This document shows positions 21,324 through 27,292 of a stretch of DNA of 27,292 nt, piece by piece; within the stretch, counting starts at the first letter, position 1; every line of letters starts with the position of its first letter. The translations under genes and the position numbers were made by a program. The notes beneath the pieces were generated by a model, which made no database searches, was not told the DNA's origin, and was given only the letters and a program-made list of their open reading frames with translations. The DNA is from F23-B02 sp963590435 (GTDB lineage: Bacteria > Bacillota > Clostridia > Oscillospirales > Oscillospiraceae): contig CAVAPG010000008.1 in assembly GCA_963590435.1 (NCBI GenBank), forward strand, positions 1-27,292. The letters are read 5' to 3'.

Positions 21324-22805
21324 TTATTCTGTCTCCACGGCTTCCGCGGCGGCATTTTTCGCCGCTTCGTTCTTCGCCGAGGTGATTACGATTAAGAAGC
21401 CTATGGCGACAAGGGCAAAGGTTATTATCGCAATAAGCTGCAGCGTGCCGGAATACGTTCCGTCCTTGAGCGGGTATGTGTAGCCGTGGTAGCGCGTGAG
21501 CAGACCGAATATGTTGCAGCCGACGGCCAGAACGGCGGTGATTATTCCGAGCGTAAAGGAGCCTTTTTTGCCTGCCAGACCGAGAGCTCCGCCGATTATC
21601 CCGAGCACCGCTGCAACAGCGAGTGTGGCGTACAGACCAAGACGCATATACAGCTCGTGCGTCACATCGGCAACGTGTTCGGCAACGGATTCACGGAAGC
21701 TTGCGCAGACCTCAAGACATTTGTCGAGGTCGAGATACGGCTCACCGTTGCGCATTGTTACGAGATTGCCGTTCTCGTCATATTTTTTCCAGTCGTAATC
21801 CGAGCCGAGCCTTTGCTCCGGTCCGGGCACGGCCATGTCACCGTTATGGCGGTAAATCGGCTTGTTGGTGAAGCAGACCATGGTGTATTCGTTTACAAGA
21901 GTCATGCCGTTTTCAAAGGTCTCAAGGCTGTTGTTGCCCTCTTCGAGCTGGGCTGCACCGTCGGCAAGCTCCTGTGCACCAGCTGCAAGCTCGTCCTCGC
22001 CGTCTTCAAGGGCTTTTTTGCCGGCGGCAAGGTCTTTTTCGCCCTGCGCCAACTGGGCTTCGGCCTCGGCAAGCTTCTGCTCGCCGGCTGCAAGCTCGGC
22101 CTTGCCCTCTTCAAGCTCCTTCAGACCGTCCTCATACTGCTTGAGCTTTGCCTGACCCTCGGCGACCATGTTCTGAATATATGCCGGGAAGTCGGTTACA
22201 TCATCGGGGATACTGAGCCCGAGCTGCTTTGCAAGCGGAGCGACCGCGGACGCAAACCACGCCTGAGCATTGCTGAAGCCCGGCAGCTTTGCGACAGATC
22301 CGTCACGGAACTGAACATATGTGTTGAGCAGCGGCATAAGCGGCTCAATCTTTGCAAGCATTTCCTTGCCCTCGTTGTATGCCTCGGTGTTTGCATCAAT
22401 CTGCGCCTGACCGGCGGCAATCTTTGCGCGGCCCTCTTCAAGAGCCTTCTGACCTTCGGCATAATCTTTATAACCCTGCTCGAGGGTGGCCTTGCCTTCT
22501 TCGTAGTCCTTATATCCCTGATCAAGCGTTGCCTTGCCCTCGTTATAGGCCTTCTGTCCCGCCGCGTAGTCGCTAAGGCCGGTGTTGTAGCTTACAACGC
22601 CTTCAAGATATGCGGTTTCGTTTTCCTTGAGCTGACCGATGGCCTTTTCAAGCTCACCCACGACATCCGCGGATTTTGCGTCCTCTTCTTTATACTGCTT
22701 TATTGCCAGTCCGTCCCTGACGCCGAAGCCGACGGCCGCAAGCGCAAACAGGCTTGCCACGATGAGCAGAATGCTTATGGTGGTGGTAAGAGCTGATTTT
22801 TTCAT
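21324..22805 (-). CDS. Membrane protein with long repeat-rich coiled-coil domain (YhgE/Pip-like repeats)
   Basis: I do not recognise a characterised function. The 493-residue protein has one N-terminal membrane segment (about 7-29), then a large extracytoplasmic region, then three membrane segments (about 390-411, 417-436 and 456-476) and a charged Ala/Glu tail. The outer region has two blocks of 7/14-residue repeats rich in Glu, Gly, Ala and Lys: residues 66-150 (YEEGKATLEQGYKD type) and 213-295 (ELAAGEQKLAEAEAQLAQGE type). They resemble the repeats of YhgE/Pip and some MmpL-like proteins and should form a rod. A non-repeat domain lies between them (about 151-212). Strong promoter upstream; single gene. 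A role in cell-envelope or secretion-related spacing is possible but unproven. Confidence 0.75.
   Translation of the reverse strand: MKKSALTTTISILLIVASLFALAAVGFGVRDGLAIKQYKEEDAKSADVVGELEKAIGQLKENETAYLEGVVSYNTGLSDYAAGQKAYNEGKATLDQGYKDYEEGKATLEQGYKDYAEGQKALEEGRAKIAAGQAQIDANTEAYNEGKEMLAKIEPLMPLLNTYVQFRDGSVAKLPGFSNAQAWFASAVAPLAKQLGLSIPDDVTDFPAYIQNMVAEGQAKLKQYEDGLKELEEGKAELAAGEQKLAEAEAQLAQGEKDLAAGKKALEDGEDELAAGAQELADGAAQLEEGNNSLETFENGMTLVNEYTMVCFTNKPIYRHNGDMAVPGPEQRLGSDYDWKKYDENGNLVTMRNGEPYLDLDKCLEVCASFRESVAEHVADVTHELYMRLGLYATLAVAAVLGIIGGALGLAGKKGSFTLGIITAVLAVGCNIFGLLTRYHGYTYPLKDGTYSGTLQLIAIITFALVAIGFLIVITSAKNEAAKNAAAEAVETE
22422..22547 (-). repeat. Three tandem 42-bp coding repeats
   Basis: Residues 87-100, 101-114 and 115-128 are 14-residue units (YNEGKATLDQGYKD, YEEGKATLEQGYKD, YAEGQKALEEGRAK). 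The first two are almost identical in protein and DNA; the third has diverged. Such repeats can expand or contract by slippage. Confidence 0.75.
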
Positions 22806-22860
22806 GTCATATCCCCTGAAATGTTAGTTATCTTACGCCAAGCGGCAAAAAGTTGTTAAC

Positions 22861-22889
22861 ATATTATTAATAATTTTGCGCGTTGTCAA
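22861..22889 (-). promoter_or_regulatory. Sigma-70-type promoter of the coiled-coil membrane protein gene
   Basis: TTGACA (22884-22889), a 17-bp spacer and TAATAT (22861-22866) on the minus strand, about 55 bp before the ATG. Confidence 0.75.
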
Positions 22890-22941
22890 TACCTATATTG
22901 CATTTCGTCTGTATTTTTAAGAATATTATGAAAAAAGTTGA

Positions 22942-22970
22942 TTGAAATTTTTTCATCACTGCGGTATATT
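22942..22970 (+). promoter_or_regulatory. Sigma-70-type promoter of the DivIVA-like gene
   Basis: TTGAAA (22942-22947), a 17-bp spacer and TATATT (22965-22970). The ribosome site (CGGAGG and GGGGGAAG region, 22981-22998) follows within 30 bp. Confidence 0.7.
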
Positions 22971-23002
22971 AAACGATATCCGGAGGTTTAGGGGGAAGAA
23001 TC

Positions 23003-23461
23003 ATGGCAGTGACGATGGAGATCTTTGACGAGCTCGGTTTTGAGATCGCAAAGCAGAAATATTACAACGCCAATAAGGTCGATGCGAAAATGCAGGAGCT
23101 CAGGGAAGCGTTTTCGCAGCTTGTGGAGGAAAATAATGAACTGCGCAGGCAGCTTGATGATATAGCTTTTTCCAAGGAAAAGCTTGCCGAGCTTGTCGTA
23201 AATGCTCAGGAGAAGGCGGACGAATTAATAAAAAAGGCAAACGCTGATGCCGCCGAGATAATAAAAAAGGCCGAAATTGAAGCAGATGCCGTGGTTATAA
23301 GCCGCAAGGCCGAAACCGGCGACGGCAACCTCGGCCTGACCCAGAAGCAGCTTGCAGCAATCGATAAGCTGAACAAGCAGCTTGATGATTTCAACGTTGC
23401 GCAGGCAACGCAGATATTCCGCATAAAGCAGGCACTTATCGGCATTGCACTGGATAAATAA
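23003..23461 (+). CDS. DivIVA-like coiled-coil protein
   Basis: A 152-residue cytoplasmic protein, almost entirely helical. The N-terminus (MEIFDELGFEIAKQKYYNANKVDAKMQELREAF) resembles the membrane-targeting part and first coiled coil of DivIVA/GpsB proteins, where a Gly-Tyr/Phe region is followed by EVD. Residues 33-60 (FSQLVEENNELRRQLDDI) and 64-100 (LAELVVNAQEKADELIKKANADAAEIIKKA) show heptads, and the latter is typical of DivIVA. The C-terminal part (about 112-152) is a further helix. Members mark cell poles or division sites. It is a single gene with a strong promoter and terminator. The exact family is moderately certain; it is shorter than classical DivIVA. Confidence 0.7.
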   Translation: MAVTMEIFDELGFEIAKQKYYNANKVDAKMQELREAFSQLVEENNELRRQLDDIAFSKEKLAELVVNAQEKADELIKKANADAAEIIKKAEIEADAVVISRKAETGDGNLGLTQKQLAAIDKLNKQLDDFNVAQATQIFRIKQALIGIALDK

Positions 23462-23478
23462 ATTAAATCGCAAAAATT

Positions 23479-23509
23479 CCGCCCGTGGGTTTTCCTCACG
23501 GGCGGTTTT
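23479..23509. terminator. Bidirectional terminator between the DivIVA-like and EamA genes
   Basis: CCGCCCGTG (23479-23487) pairs with CACGGGCGG (23497-23505), with T runs on both strands (TTTT on plus, ATTTTTG on minus). It lies between convergent genes. Confidence 0.85.
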
Positions 23510-23559
23510 GATATAAATTCTATGTCGTTCTATGTCGTTTTCGGGAAAAGCTCGGTCGG

Positions 23560-24420
23560 CTATAATATCATCAGGAGCGTTCCGATGACGATAAAGCATA
23601 AGCCGGCGGCGGATTTTTTCGTCAGGCGTTCGTGAAAAACTATGTACGAAAAAGCAATGGAAACAAGAATGCTCAGCTTATCGATGGGAACAACAACGCT
23701 TGCAAGACCGTCCTGCAGAGCCTTGTAATAGCAAAGCCACGAGCCGCCCGTTGCAAGTCCGGACAGGCATATGAAGCCGAGCTCGTTTTTCGGAACCTCG
23801 CGAAGGACATGCTTCTTGCCCTTTGCGAACACGACAAGCCATGCCATGACGAGGACAACGCAGGTGCGTATGGCAGTGCCGAGGTTTGACTCAACGCCCT
23901 CTATACCGAGCTTGCCGAGTATAGCCGTCAGACTTGCAAAAACCGTCGATAAAAGCGCGTATACAAGCCAGCCGCCGCCGTTGGCACCGTTTTTCTGTGT
24001 GTCCTTTTTCTCGATCATCATAAATGTTCCGCCGCCGATAAGAACAACCGCGGCAAGCTTCAGGGCGCTTATCTCCTCGCCGAGGAAAATAAAAGCGAGC
24101 AGTATCGTGAGAACGGTGCTTGATTTGTCAATCGGAACGACTTTATTCACATCGCCCATCTGCAGGGCCTTGAAATAACACAGCCATGACGCGCCCGTTG
24201 CAAGTCCCGAAAGTACGAGAAACAGCCATGTTTTGCCGCTCAGCGAGCTTATTGTCGGTGCAGAGCCGACGATGAACACCATAAGCCAGGAGAATATTAA
24301 AACAACGATTGTCCGTATTGCCGTTGCCGCATCGGAATCGGTTTTCCTGATGCCGCATTTTGCGAGTATGGAAGTCAGTCCGGCGAAAAATGCCGAGCCG
24401 ACAGCATATAAAATCCACAT
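23560..24420 (-). CDS. EamA/DMT-family transporter
   Basis: A membrane protein of 286 residues from the ATG at 24420 (MWILYAVGSAFFAG), preceded by AAGAAGG. Upstream ATGs lie in or beyond the promoter and are rejected. Ten helices are arranged as two homologous five-helix EamA units, about 1-140 and 150-286. The repeat is clear: ATAIRTIVVLIFSWLMVF with GTAIRTCVVLVMAWLVVF, and LSGLATGASWLCYFKALQ with LSGLATGGSWLCYYKALQ, followed in each by VVPIDK. Such transporters export or import metabolites or drugs; the substrate is unknown. It is divergent from queH with its own promoter. Confidence 0.88.
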   Translation of the reverse strand: MWILYAVGSAFFAGLTSILAKCGIRKTDSDAATAIRTIVVLIFSWLMVFIVGSAPTISSLSGKTWLFLVLSGLATGASWLCYFKALQMGDVNKVVPIDKSSTVLTILLAFIFLGEEISALKLAAVVLIGGGTFMMIEKKDTQKNGANGGGWLVYALLSTVFASLTAILGKLGIEGVESNLGTAIRTCVVLVMAWLVVFAKGKKHVLREVPKNELGFICLSGLATGGSWLCYYKALQDGLASVVVPIDKLSILVSIAFSYIVFHERLTKKSAAGLCFIVIGTLLMIL

Positions 24421-24442
24421 AACCAAGCCTTCTTTCGCGGAC

Positions 24443-24471
24443 ATTATACGCCATGACAGCTTATGATACAA
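24443..24471 (-). promoter_or_regulatory. Sigma-70-type promoter of the EamA gene
   Basis: TTGTAT (24466-24471), a 17-bp spacer and a perfect TATAAT (24443-24448) on the minus strand. Confidence 0.75.
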
Positions 24472-24499
24472 TAGTTAGCCGTCGGCGAACAATAATCGG

Positions 24500-24529
24500 T
24501 TGACAGGAAAATTGTATATATATTATAAT
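24500..24529 (+). promoter_or_regulatory. Consensus promoter of queH-queT
   Basis: A perfect TTGACA (24500-24505) and a perfect TATAAT (24524-24529) with an 18-bp spacer. The leader of about 20 nt leaves no room for a preQ1 riboswitch. Confidence 0.85.
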
Positions 24530-24556
24530 GTGTGCGTTTTTCAAAGAGGCGCAGAT

Positions 24557-25183
24557 ATGAACAGAGAAAATTTTTTCAGAAAATTCGATAAGACAGTAGC
24601 CGGCTTCGGACAGACAAAGCCGAGGATATTGCTTCACAGCTGCTGCGGCCCGTGCTCAAGCTCCGTTATCGAGCTGCTGGCAAAATATTTTGAAGTGACT
24701 GTTTTGTGGTATAACCCCAATTTATGGCCGGAGAGCGAATACGACAAACGCCTTGACACGCAAAAGCAGCTCATATCATGTCTGGCAGAGGACGGTTCGC
24801 CGGCAAAGCTCATGATTCTGCCATGGCGCAGTGAGGATTATTTCTCGCGCATAAAGGGATTGGAAAACGAGCCCGAGGAGGGCAGAAGATGCCTCGAATG
24901 CTTCCGCATCCGCCTTGAAGAGACTGCGCGCATTGCCGCCGAGCAGGGCTTTGACTGGTTCTGCACGACGCTCACCGTGTCATCGCGCAAGGATGCCGTT
25001 GCCATAAACGCAATAGGCCGTGAGGCCGCGCAAAAATATAATGTGAACTGGCTGCCTTCGGAGTTTAAAAAACGCGAGGGGAACCACCGCTCGATAATTC
25101 TTTCCGAAAAATACGGCCTGTACCGCCAGGAATACTGCGGATGCGTATTTTCGCTTAACGGGAGCAACAGCGATAATGAATAA
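24557..25183 (+). CDS. queH: Epoxyqueuosine reductase QueH
   Basis: It reduces epoxyqueuosine to queuosine in tRNA, the last step of the pathway, and is the cobalamin-independent alternative to QueG. The ATG at 24557 (MNRENFF) follows AAGAGG; an upstream ATG at 24500 lies in the promoter. The 208 residues include the paired Cys of HSCCGPCSS (Cys29, 30, 33), RCLECFRIRLEETA (Cys112, 115) and EYCGC (Cys194, 196). These ligate the iron-sulfur cluster and adjacent metal site described for the family. The length is normal. The reading frame overlaps queT by 8 bp, so the two are translated together. Confidence 0.93.
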   Translation: MNRENFFRKFDKTVAGFGQTKPRILLHSCCGPCSSSVIELLAKYFEVTVLWYNPNLWPESEYDKRLDTQKQLISCLAEDGSPAKLMILPWRSEDYFSRIKGLENEPEEGRRCLECFRIRLEETARIAAEQGFDWFCTTLTVSSRKDAVAINAIGREAAQKYNVNWLPSEFKKREGNHRSIILSEKYGLYRQEYCGCVFSLNGSNSDNE

Positions 25184-25697
25184 AACAACAAGAAACTTAG
25201 TAACCGCCGCAATCATCGGGGCTTTGTATGCCGTGCTGACCATGGTCCTCGCACCGATAAGCTACGGACCGGTGCAGTGCAGAATATCCGAGGTGCTGTG
25301 CATATTGCCGTTTTTCATGCCCTGCACGACATGGGGGCTTTTCTTCGGCTGCGCGGTTGCGAATATTGCAAGCTCCGCAGGAGTGCCGGACATTGTTTTC
25401 GGCTCGCTTGCAACGCTTATAGCCTGCCTGTGCATCTCATGGTGCGGAAAGCATAATAAAAAGCTGCTCGCCTGCCTTATGCCCGTCGTGTGGAATGCCC
25501 TCATTGTCGGTGCAATGCTGACGATTGTCATTGCAGGACTTAATCCTGTCAAAAATTTCGGAGCTTTTGCCGTTTTTGCCGGCGAGGTGGCGCTCGGCGA
25601 GGCCGCCGTCATGTTCATTGCCGGACTTCCGCTTCTCAACTGGCTTCCGAAGCAGAAATTTTTCACCGATTATCTTGACAAATTACGAACACGGTAA
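25176..25697 (+). CDS. queT: Queuosine-precursor ECF transporter S-component QueT
   Basis: A 173-residue membrane protein (about five or six helices) that imports a queuosine precursor with the common ECF module. The N-terminus LVTAAIIGALYAVLTMVLAPISYGPVQCRISEVLCILPFF is the highly conserved QueT signature (YGPVQxRxSE). VFGSLATLIACLCISW and VWNALIVGAMLT follow. The start overlaps the end of queH. The pair suggests salvage: import of the precursor, tRNA insertion by enzymes elsewhere and final reduction by QueH. No tgt, queA or queC-F genes lie in the window. Confidence 0.93.
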   Translation: MNKTTRNLVTAAIIGALYAVLTMVLAPISYGPVQCRISEVLCILPFFMPCTTWGLFFGCAVANIASSAGVPDIVFGSLATLIACLCISWCGKHNKKLLACLMPVVWNALIVGAMLTIVIAGLNPVKNFGAFAVFAGEVALGEAAVMFIAGLPLLNWLPKQKFFTDYLDKLRTR

Positions 25698-25703
25698 TAA
25701 AAT
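25675..25703 (+). promoter_or_regulatory. Promoter of the TPP riboswitch-thiT transcript
   Basis: TTGACA (25675-25680) lies inside the 3' end of queT, and TAAAAT (25698-25703) follows after 17 bp. The start near 25710 coincides with the beginning of the riboswitch. Confidence 0.7.
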
Positions 25704-25712
25704 CATATCCGC

Positions 25713-25806
25713 AAAAGGGGTGCTGAGTTTTTCTCGGCTGAGACGGAAAGAATTGAATTTCCGAGACCCTCGAACCTGATCCGGGTAATGCCGGCGTAGG
25801 AAACGA
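25713..25806 (+). ncRNA. TPP riboswitch (THI element)
   Basis: It shows the conserved blocks of the thiamine-pyrophosphate aptamer: GGGGTGCTGAG (25717-25727), GGCTGAGACGG around 25737-25745, GACCCTCGAACCTGATC (25765-25781) and GGGTAATGCCGGCGTAGGAAA (25783-25803). It controls thiT in cis. A terminator follows at 25834-25862, so high TPP would stop transcription before thiT. The sequence CGTAGGAAACGA at the aptamer 3' end can pair with TCGTTTTCCTA (25821-25831), giving a competing fold. Confidence 0.97.
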
Positions 25807-25833
25807 AAATTCATATTCAATCGTTTTCCTATG

Positions 25834-25862
25834 ACCGCATTGCTTTTGCAGTGCGGTTTTTC
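25834..25862 (+). terminator. Riboswitch-controlled terminator before thiT
   Basis: ACCGCATTGC (25834-25843) and GCAGTGCGGT (25848-25857) form a 10-bp stem (one G-U) with a TTTT loop and a T-rich tail (25856-25862). It lies between the aptamer and the thiT AGGAGG site. Confidence 0.88.
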
Positions 25863-25886
25863 TTATTTCTTAGGAGGAATAGCAAA

Positions 25887-26453
25887 ATGAAAAAATCCGG
25901 TCTCACGCTTCGCTGCATATGCGAAGGCGCAATCTTCATCGCACTGGCGACGGTGCTGAGCCTGTTGCCCATCTGGAAGATGCCCCAGGGCGGCTCGTTT
26001 GATCTGGCAATGCTGCCGATCTTTATTTTCTGCATCCGCTGGGGCTTCGGCCCGTCCATGGCGGCAAGCTTCGTCTACGGAGTAATTCAGCTCATGCTCG
26101 AAGGCGGAATCGCAGTCGGCTGGCAGTCAATGCTCGGCGACTATATCATCGCTTACACAGTTCTCGGTCTTGCCGGCCTGTTCAAGGGCAAGAAGAACGG
26201 CTTCTTCATCGGAACTGTCGTCGGCTGTGTCGCACGCTTCCTTGTCCACTATGTTGTCGGCGCAACCGTCTGGGCAGAGTACATGCCGGAGACCTTCTTC
26301 AACATGACCATGACAACTCCGTGGTTCTATTCGGCACTGTATAACGGCGCATACATGCTCATCGATATGGCGGCAATTCTCGTCATTGGTGTACTTCTCT
26401 GGAAGCCGCTCGGCAAGTATCTGCGCGGCGAGGACCTTCAGCTCAAGGCATAA
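25887..26453 (+). CDS. thiT: Thiamine transporter S-component ThiT
   Basis: It binds thiamine with high affinity and imports it through the shared ECF module. The ATG at 25887 follows AGGAGG (25872-25877); an upstream ATG at 25851 lies in the terminator. The 188-residue protein has six helices. LEGGIAVGWQSMLGDYIIAY (71-90) is the conserved region after helix 3. His121 and Trp129 (HYVVGATVW) and Tyr148 with Asn153 (YSALYN) keep the spacing of thiamine-contacting residues in the known ThiT structure, as I recall it. Control by the upstream TPP riboswitch confirms the substrate. It is a single-gene unit. Confidence 0.97.
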   Translation: MKKSGLTLRCICEGAIFIALATVLSLLPIWKMPQGGSFDLAMLPIFIFCIRWGFGPSMAASFVYGVIQLMLEGGIAVGWQSMLGDYIIAYTVLGLAGLFKGKKNGFFIGTVVGCVARFLVHYVVGATVWAEYMPETFFNMTMTTPWFYSALYNGAYMLIDMAAILVIGVLLWKPLGKYLRGEDLQLKA

Positions 26454-26465
26454 AAACGCCGCGGC

Positions 26466-26509
26466 GGCAGGTGCGTCCACGCTACCCGGATGTGCCTGCC
26501 TCCGCAGGC
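26466..26509 (+). other. Two overlapping, mutually exclusive hairpins after thiT
   Basis: GGCAGGTGCGTCC (26466-26478) pairs with GGATGTGCCTGCC (26488-26500), 13 bp with three G-U pairs. GCCTGC (26494-26499) can instead pair with GCAGGC (26504-26509). There is no T run on the plus strand, so it is not a classic terminator; it may protect the 3' end of thiT mRNA. Confidence 0.5.
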
Positions 26510-26525
26510 TATAAATAAAAAAACC

Positions 26526-26555
26526 TTGACACGGCAAAAGCGCATCGTATATAAT
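26526..26555 (+). promoter_or_regulatory. Sigma-70-type promoter of rpmH-rnpA
   Basis: TTGACA (26526-26531) and TATAAT (26550-26555), both perfect, with an 18-bp spacer. The predicted leader is about 95 nt and is structured. Confidence 0.8.
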
Positions 26556-26558
26556 AAG

Positions 26559-26627
26559 CTTCCGATGTTTTTGAGCATCGGAAGTTTATTGCATTGTCAA
26601 CTACTTTGAGCTTCGGCTCAATGTTGA
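26559..26627 (+). promoter_or_regulatory. Structured leader of rpmH with two hairpins
   Basis: The first hairpin is CTTCCGATG (26559-26567) with CATCGGAAG (26576-26584). The second is TTGAGC-TTCG-GCTCAA (26606-26621), a very stable UUCG tetraloop stem, extended by TCAAC (26597-26601) with GTTGA (26623-26627). Neither has a following T run long enough for sure termination. The AAAGGAG ribosome site comes 12-15 bp after the second. Confidence 0.55.
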
Positions 26628-26654
26628 GTATTATTCTGAAAGGAGTGCAGAGAA

Positions 26655-26789
26655 ATGCTTCGTACTTATCAGCCTAAGAAGCGTCAGCGCAAAAAAGAGC
26701 ACGGCTTCCGCAAAAGAATGGCTACCGCAAACGGCCGTAAGGTCCTCGCCCGCCGCAGAGCAAAGGGCAGAGCAAAGCTGAGCGCCTGA
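26655..26789 (+). CDS. rpmH: 50S ribosomal protein L34
   Basis: A 44-residue, very basic ribosomal protein of the large subunit, complete and of normal length. The sequence begins MLRTYQPKKRQRKKEHGFR and continues RMATANGRKVLARRR, with the invariant TYQP, HGFR and GRKVL blocks, and ends AKLSA. The AAAGGAG site at about 26639-26645 precedes the ATG. It heads the rpmH-rnpA-yidD cluster that is nearly universal in bacteria. Confidence 0.98.
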   Translation: MLRTYQPKKRQRKKEHGFRKRMATANGRKVLARRRAKGRAKLSA

Positions 26790-26826
26790 TTTGGCGGCTT
26801 CGAGCAGGAAAAGCAAATAAATTTTT

Positions 26827-26866
26827 AGGGCAGCTGAATCGACAAAAGTCTAACCCGTGCTGCCCT
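26827..26866 (+). other. Hairpin between rpmH and rnpA
   Basis: AGGGCAGC (26827-26834) pairs perfectly with GCTGCCCT (26859-26866) around a 24-nt loop. No T run follows. It may help give more rpmH than rnpA message, as expected from their different needs. Confidence 0.5.
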
Positions 26867-26907
26867 TAATGTGTTTGCTGAGATAACGGAAAGCAAGGGT
26901 GGAATAA

Positions 26908-27258
26908 TTGGATTTCAGGTCAACTCTGAAAAAGAATTATGAGTTTAAGCGGCTTTATAACAAAGGTAAGACCGCTGTTACGCCCTATATGGTCGTGTAC
27001 GCTCTCAAAAGTCCTAAGGGGTGCCGCCGCGTGGGCTACACCGTGTCCACGAAGCTGGGCAAGGCAGTCGTGCGAAATCGCATCCGCCGCAGACTCAGGG
27101 AGATATACAGACTTAATTCCGATAAGCTTCGCGGCAATGTCGATATGGTCATTGTCGCACGCAGCCGATGTGTTGACGGCGACTATTCCAAGATGGAACG
27201 CGCTTTTCTGCACGCCTGCGCAGAGCTCGGAATTCTGAGAGGCGATGAACAAAAATGA
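26908..27258 (+). CDS. rnpA: Ribonuclease P protein component
   Basis: The protein cofactor of RNase P, which matures the 5' ends of tRNAs together with the RNA subunit (not in the window). The start is a TTG at 26908 with AAGGGTGG (26896-26903) before it; the protein begins MDFRSTLKKNYEFKRLYNKGK. It has 116 residues, normal for the family. The RNR signature is intact in GKAVVRNRIRRRLREIYR (about 51-68), the RNA-binding helix in the central cleft. VDMVIVARSR is also typical. Its stop overlaps the yidD start by ATGA. Confidence 0.96.
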   Translation: MDFRSTLKKNYEFKRLYNKGKTAVTPYMVVYALKSPKGCRRVGYTVSTKLGKAVVRNRIRRRLREIYRLNSDKLRGNVDMVIVARSRCVDGDYSKMERAFLHACAELGILRGDEQK

Positions 27259-27292
27259 AAAAGCTTCTGCTTGCGCTTATCCGTATTTACCA
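27255..27292 (+). CDS. yidD: Membrane protein insertion efficiency factor YidD, 5' end only
   Basis: Twelve complete codons are visible, MKKLLLALIRIY, starting with the ATG that overlaps the rnpA TGA. The hydrophobic start and its place right after rnpA match YidD, a small membrane-associated protein that assists YidC-dependent insertion. The rest lies beyond the window. Confidence 0.85.
   Translation, partial: MKKLLLALIRIY

Noticed and set aside
22422..22547. CRISPR-like repeat array
   Set aside because: The repeats are in frame, contiguous without spacers and encode 14-residue coiled-coil units.
21486..22796. 436-residue plus-strand open frame opposite the coiled-coil gene
   Set aside because: Its Leu/Cys/Val-rich repeats mirror the coiled-coil repeats on the other strand. 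The minus gene has a promoter, ribosome site and terminator.
24421..24556. preQ1 riboswitch before queH
   Set aside because: The consensus promoter leaves a leader of only about 20 nt, and no preQ1 aptamer sequence is visible.
26454..26654. Replication origin next to rpmH
   Set aside because: No DnaA-box cluster or AT-rich unwinding region is visible, and dnaA is not adjacent.

Overview
The window is a chromosomal segment of a Gram-positive anaerobe, most likely a Clostridia-class Firmicute; an Oscillospiraceae-like gut lineage is a guess. The basis is gene content: TAXI-type TRAP transporter, ECF S-components ThiT and QueT, NiaR, a DivIVA-like protein, SpoIIE/STAS partner-switching proteins, rpmH-rnpA-yidD, AGGAGG-type ribosome sites and consensus sigma-70 promoters with 16-18 bp spacers. 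Most of the window is GC-rich core genome. An AT-rich island at about 7.87-9.7 kb stands out. I saw no rRNA, tRNA, CRISPR array, transposase or integrase.

Layout. 1-3368 (minus): the hom-lysC-asd operon, the shared part of lysine, threonine and methionine synthesis; asd runs off the left edge. 3369-3808: a regulatory region with a strong promoter. 3809-6954 (plus): TRAP transporter (TAXI binding lipoprotein and fused permease) with two hairpins between the genes. 7103-7834 (plus): rsmE. 8128-9793 (plus): AT-rich island with a small secreted protein that has the His-Gly and Ala-Cys blocks of caspase-fold (clan CD/CHAT-like) peptidases, followed by an exported PepSY-like protein. 9955-13610 (minus): partner-switching operon of a STAS-kinase fusion, a STAS antagonist and a membrane PP2C phosphatase/anti-sigma-kinase fusion. 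13790-14323 (minus): ECF S-component of unknown substrate. 14573-17961 (plus): double ATP-grasp (TupA-like) protein, moaA and a MOSC protein in one tight operon. 18034-21203 (minus): EIIC_2-type permease, niaR and pncB; both promoters carry the same TCTTGACAT motif, probably the NiaR operator. 21324-22805 (minus): membrane protein with long coiled-coil repeats. 23003-23461 (plus): DivIVA-like coiled-coil protein. 23560-24420 (minus): EamA transporter. 24557-25697 (plus): queH-queT for queuosine. 25713-26453 (plus): TPP riboswitch with terminator, then thiT. 26526-27292 (plus): rpmH, rnpA and the start of yidD.

The best candidates for something undescribed are the secreted caspase-like protein with its PepSY neighbour on a foreign-looking island, the STAS-kinase fusion with no sigma factor nearby, and the NiaR-type operator in front of an EIIC_2 permease. 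All functional assignments come from reading motifs by eye; no database search was run.
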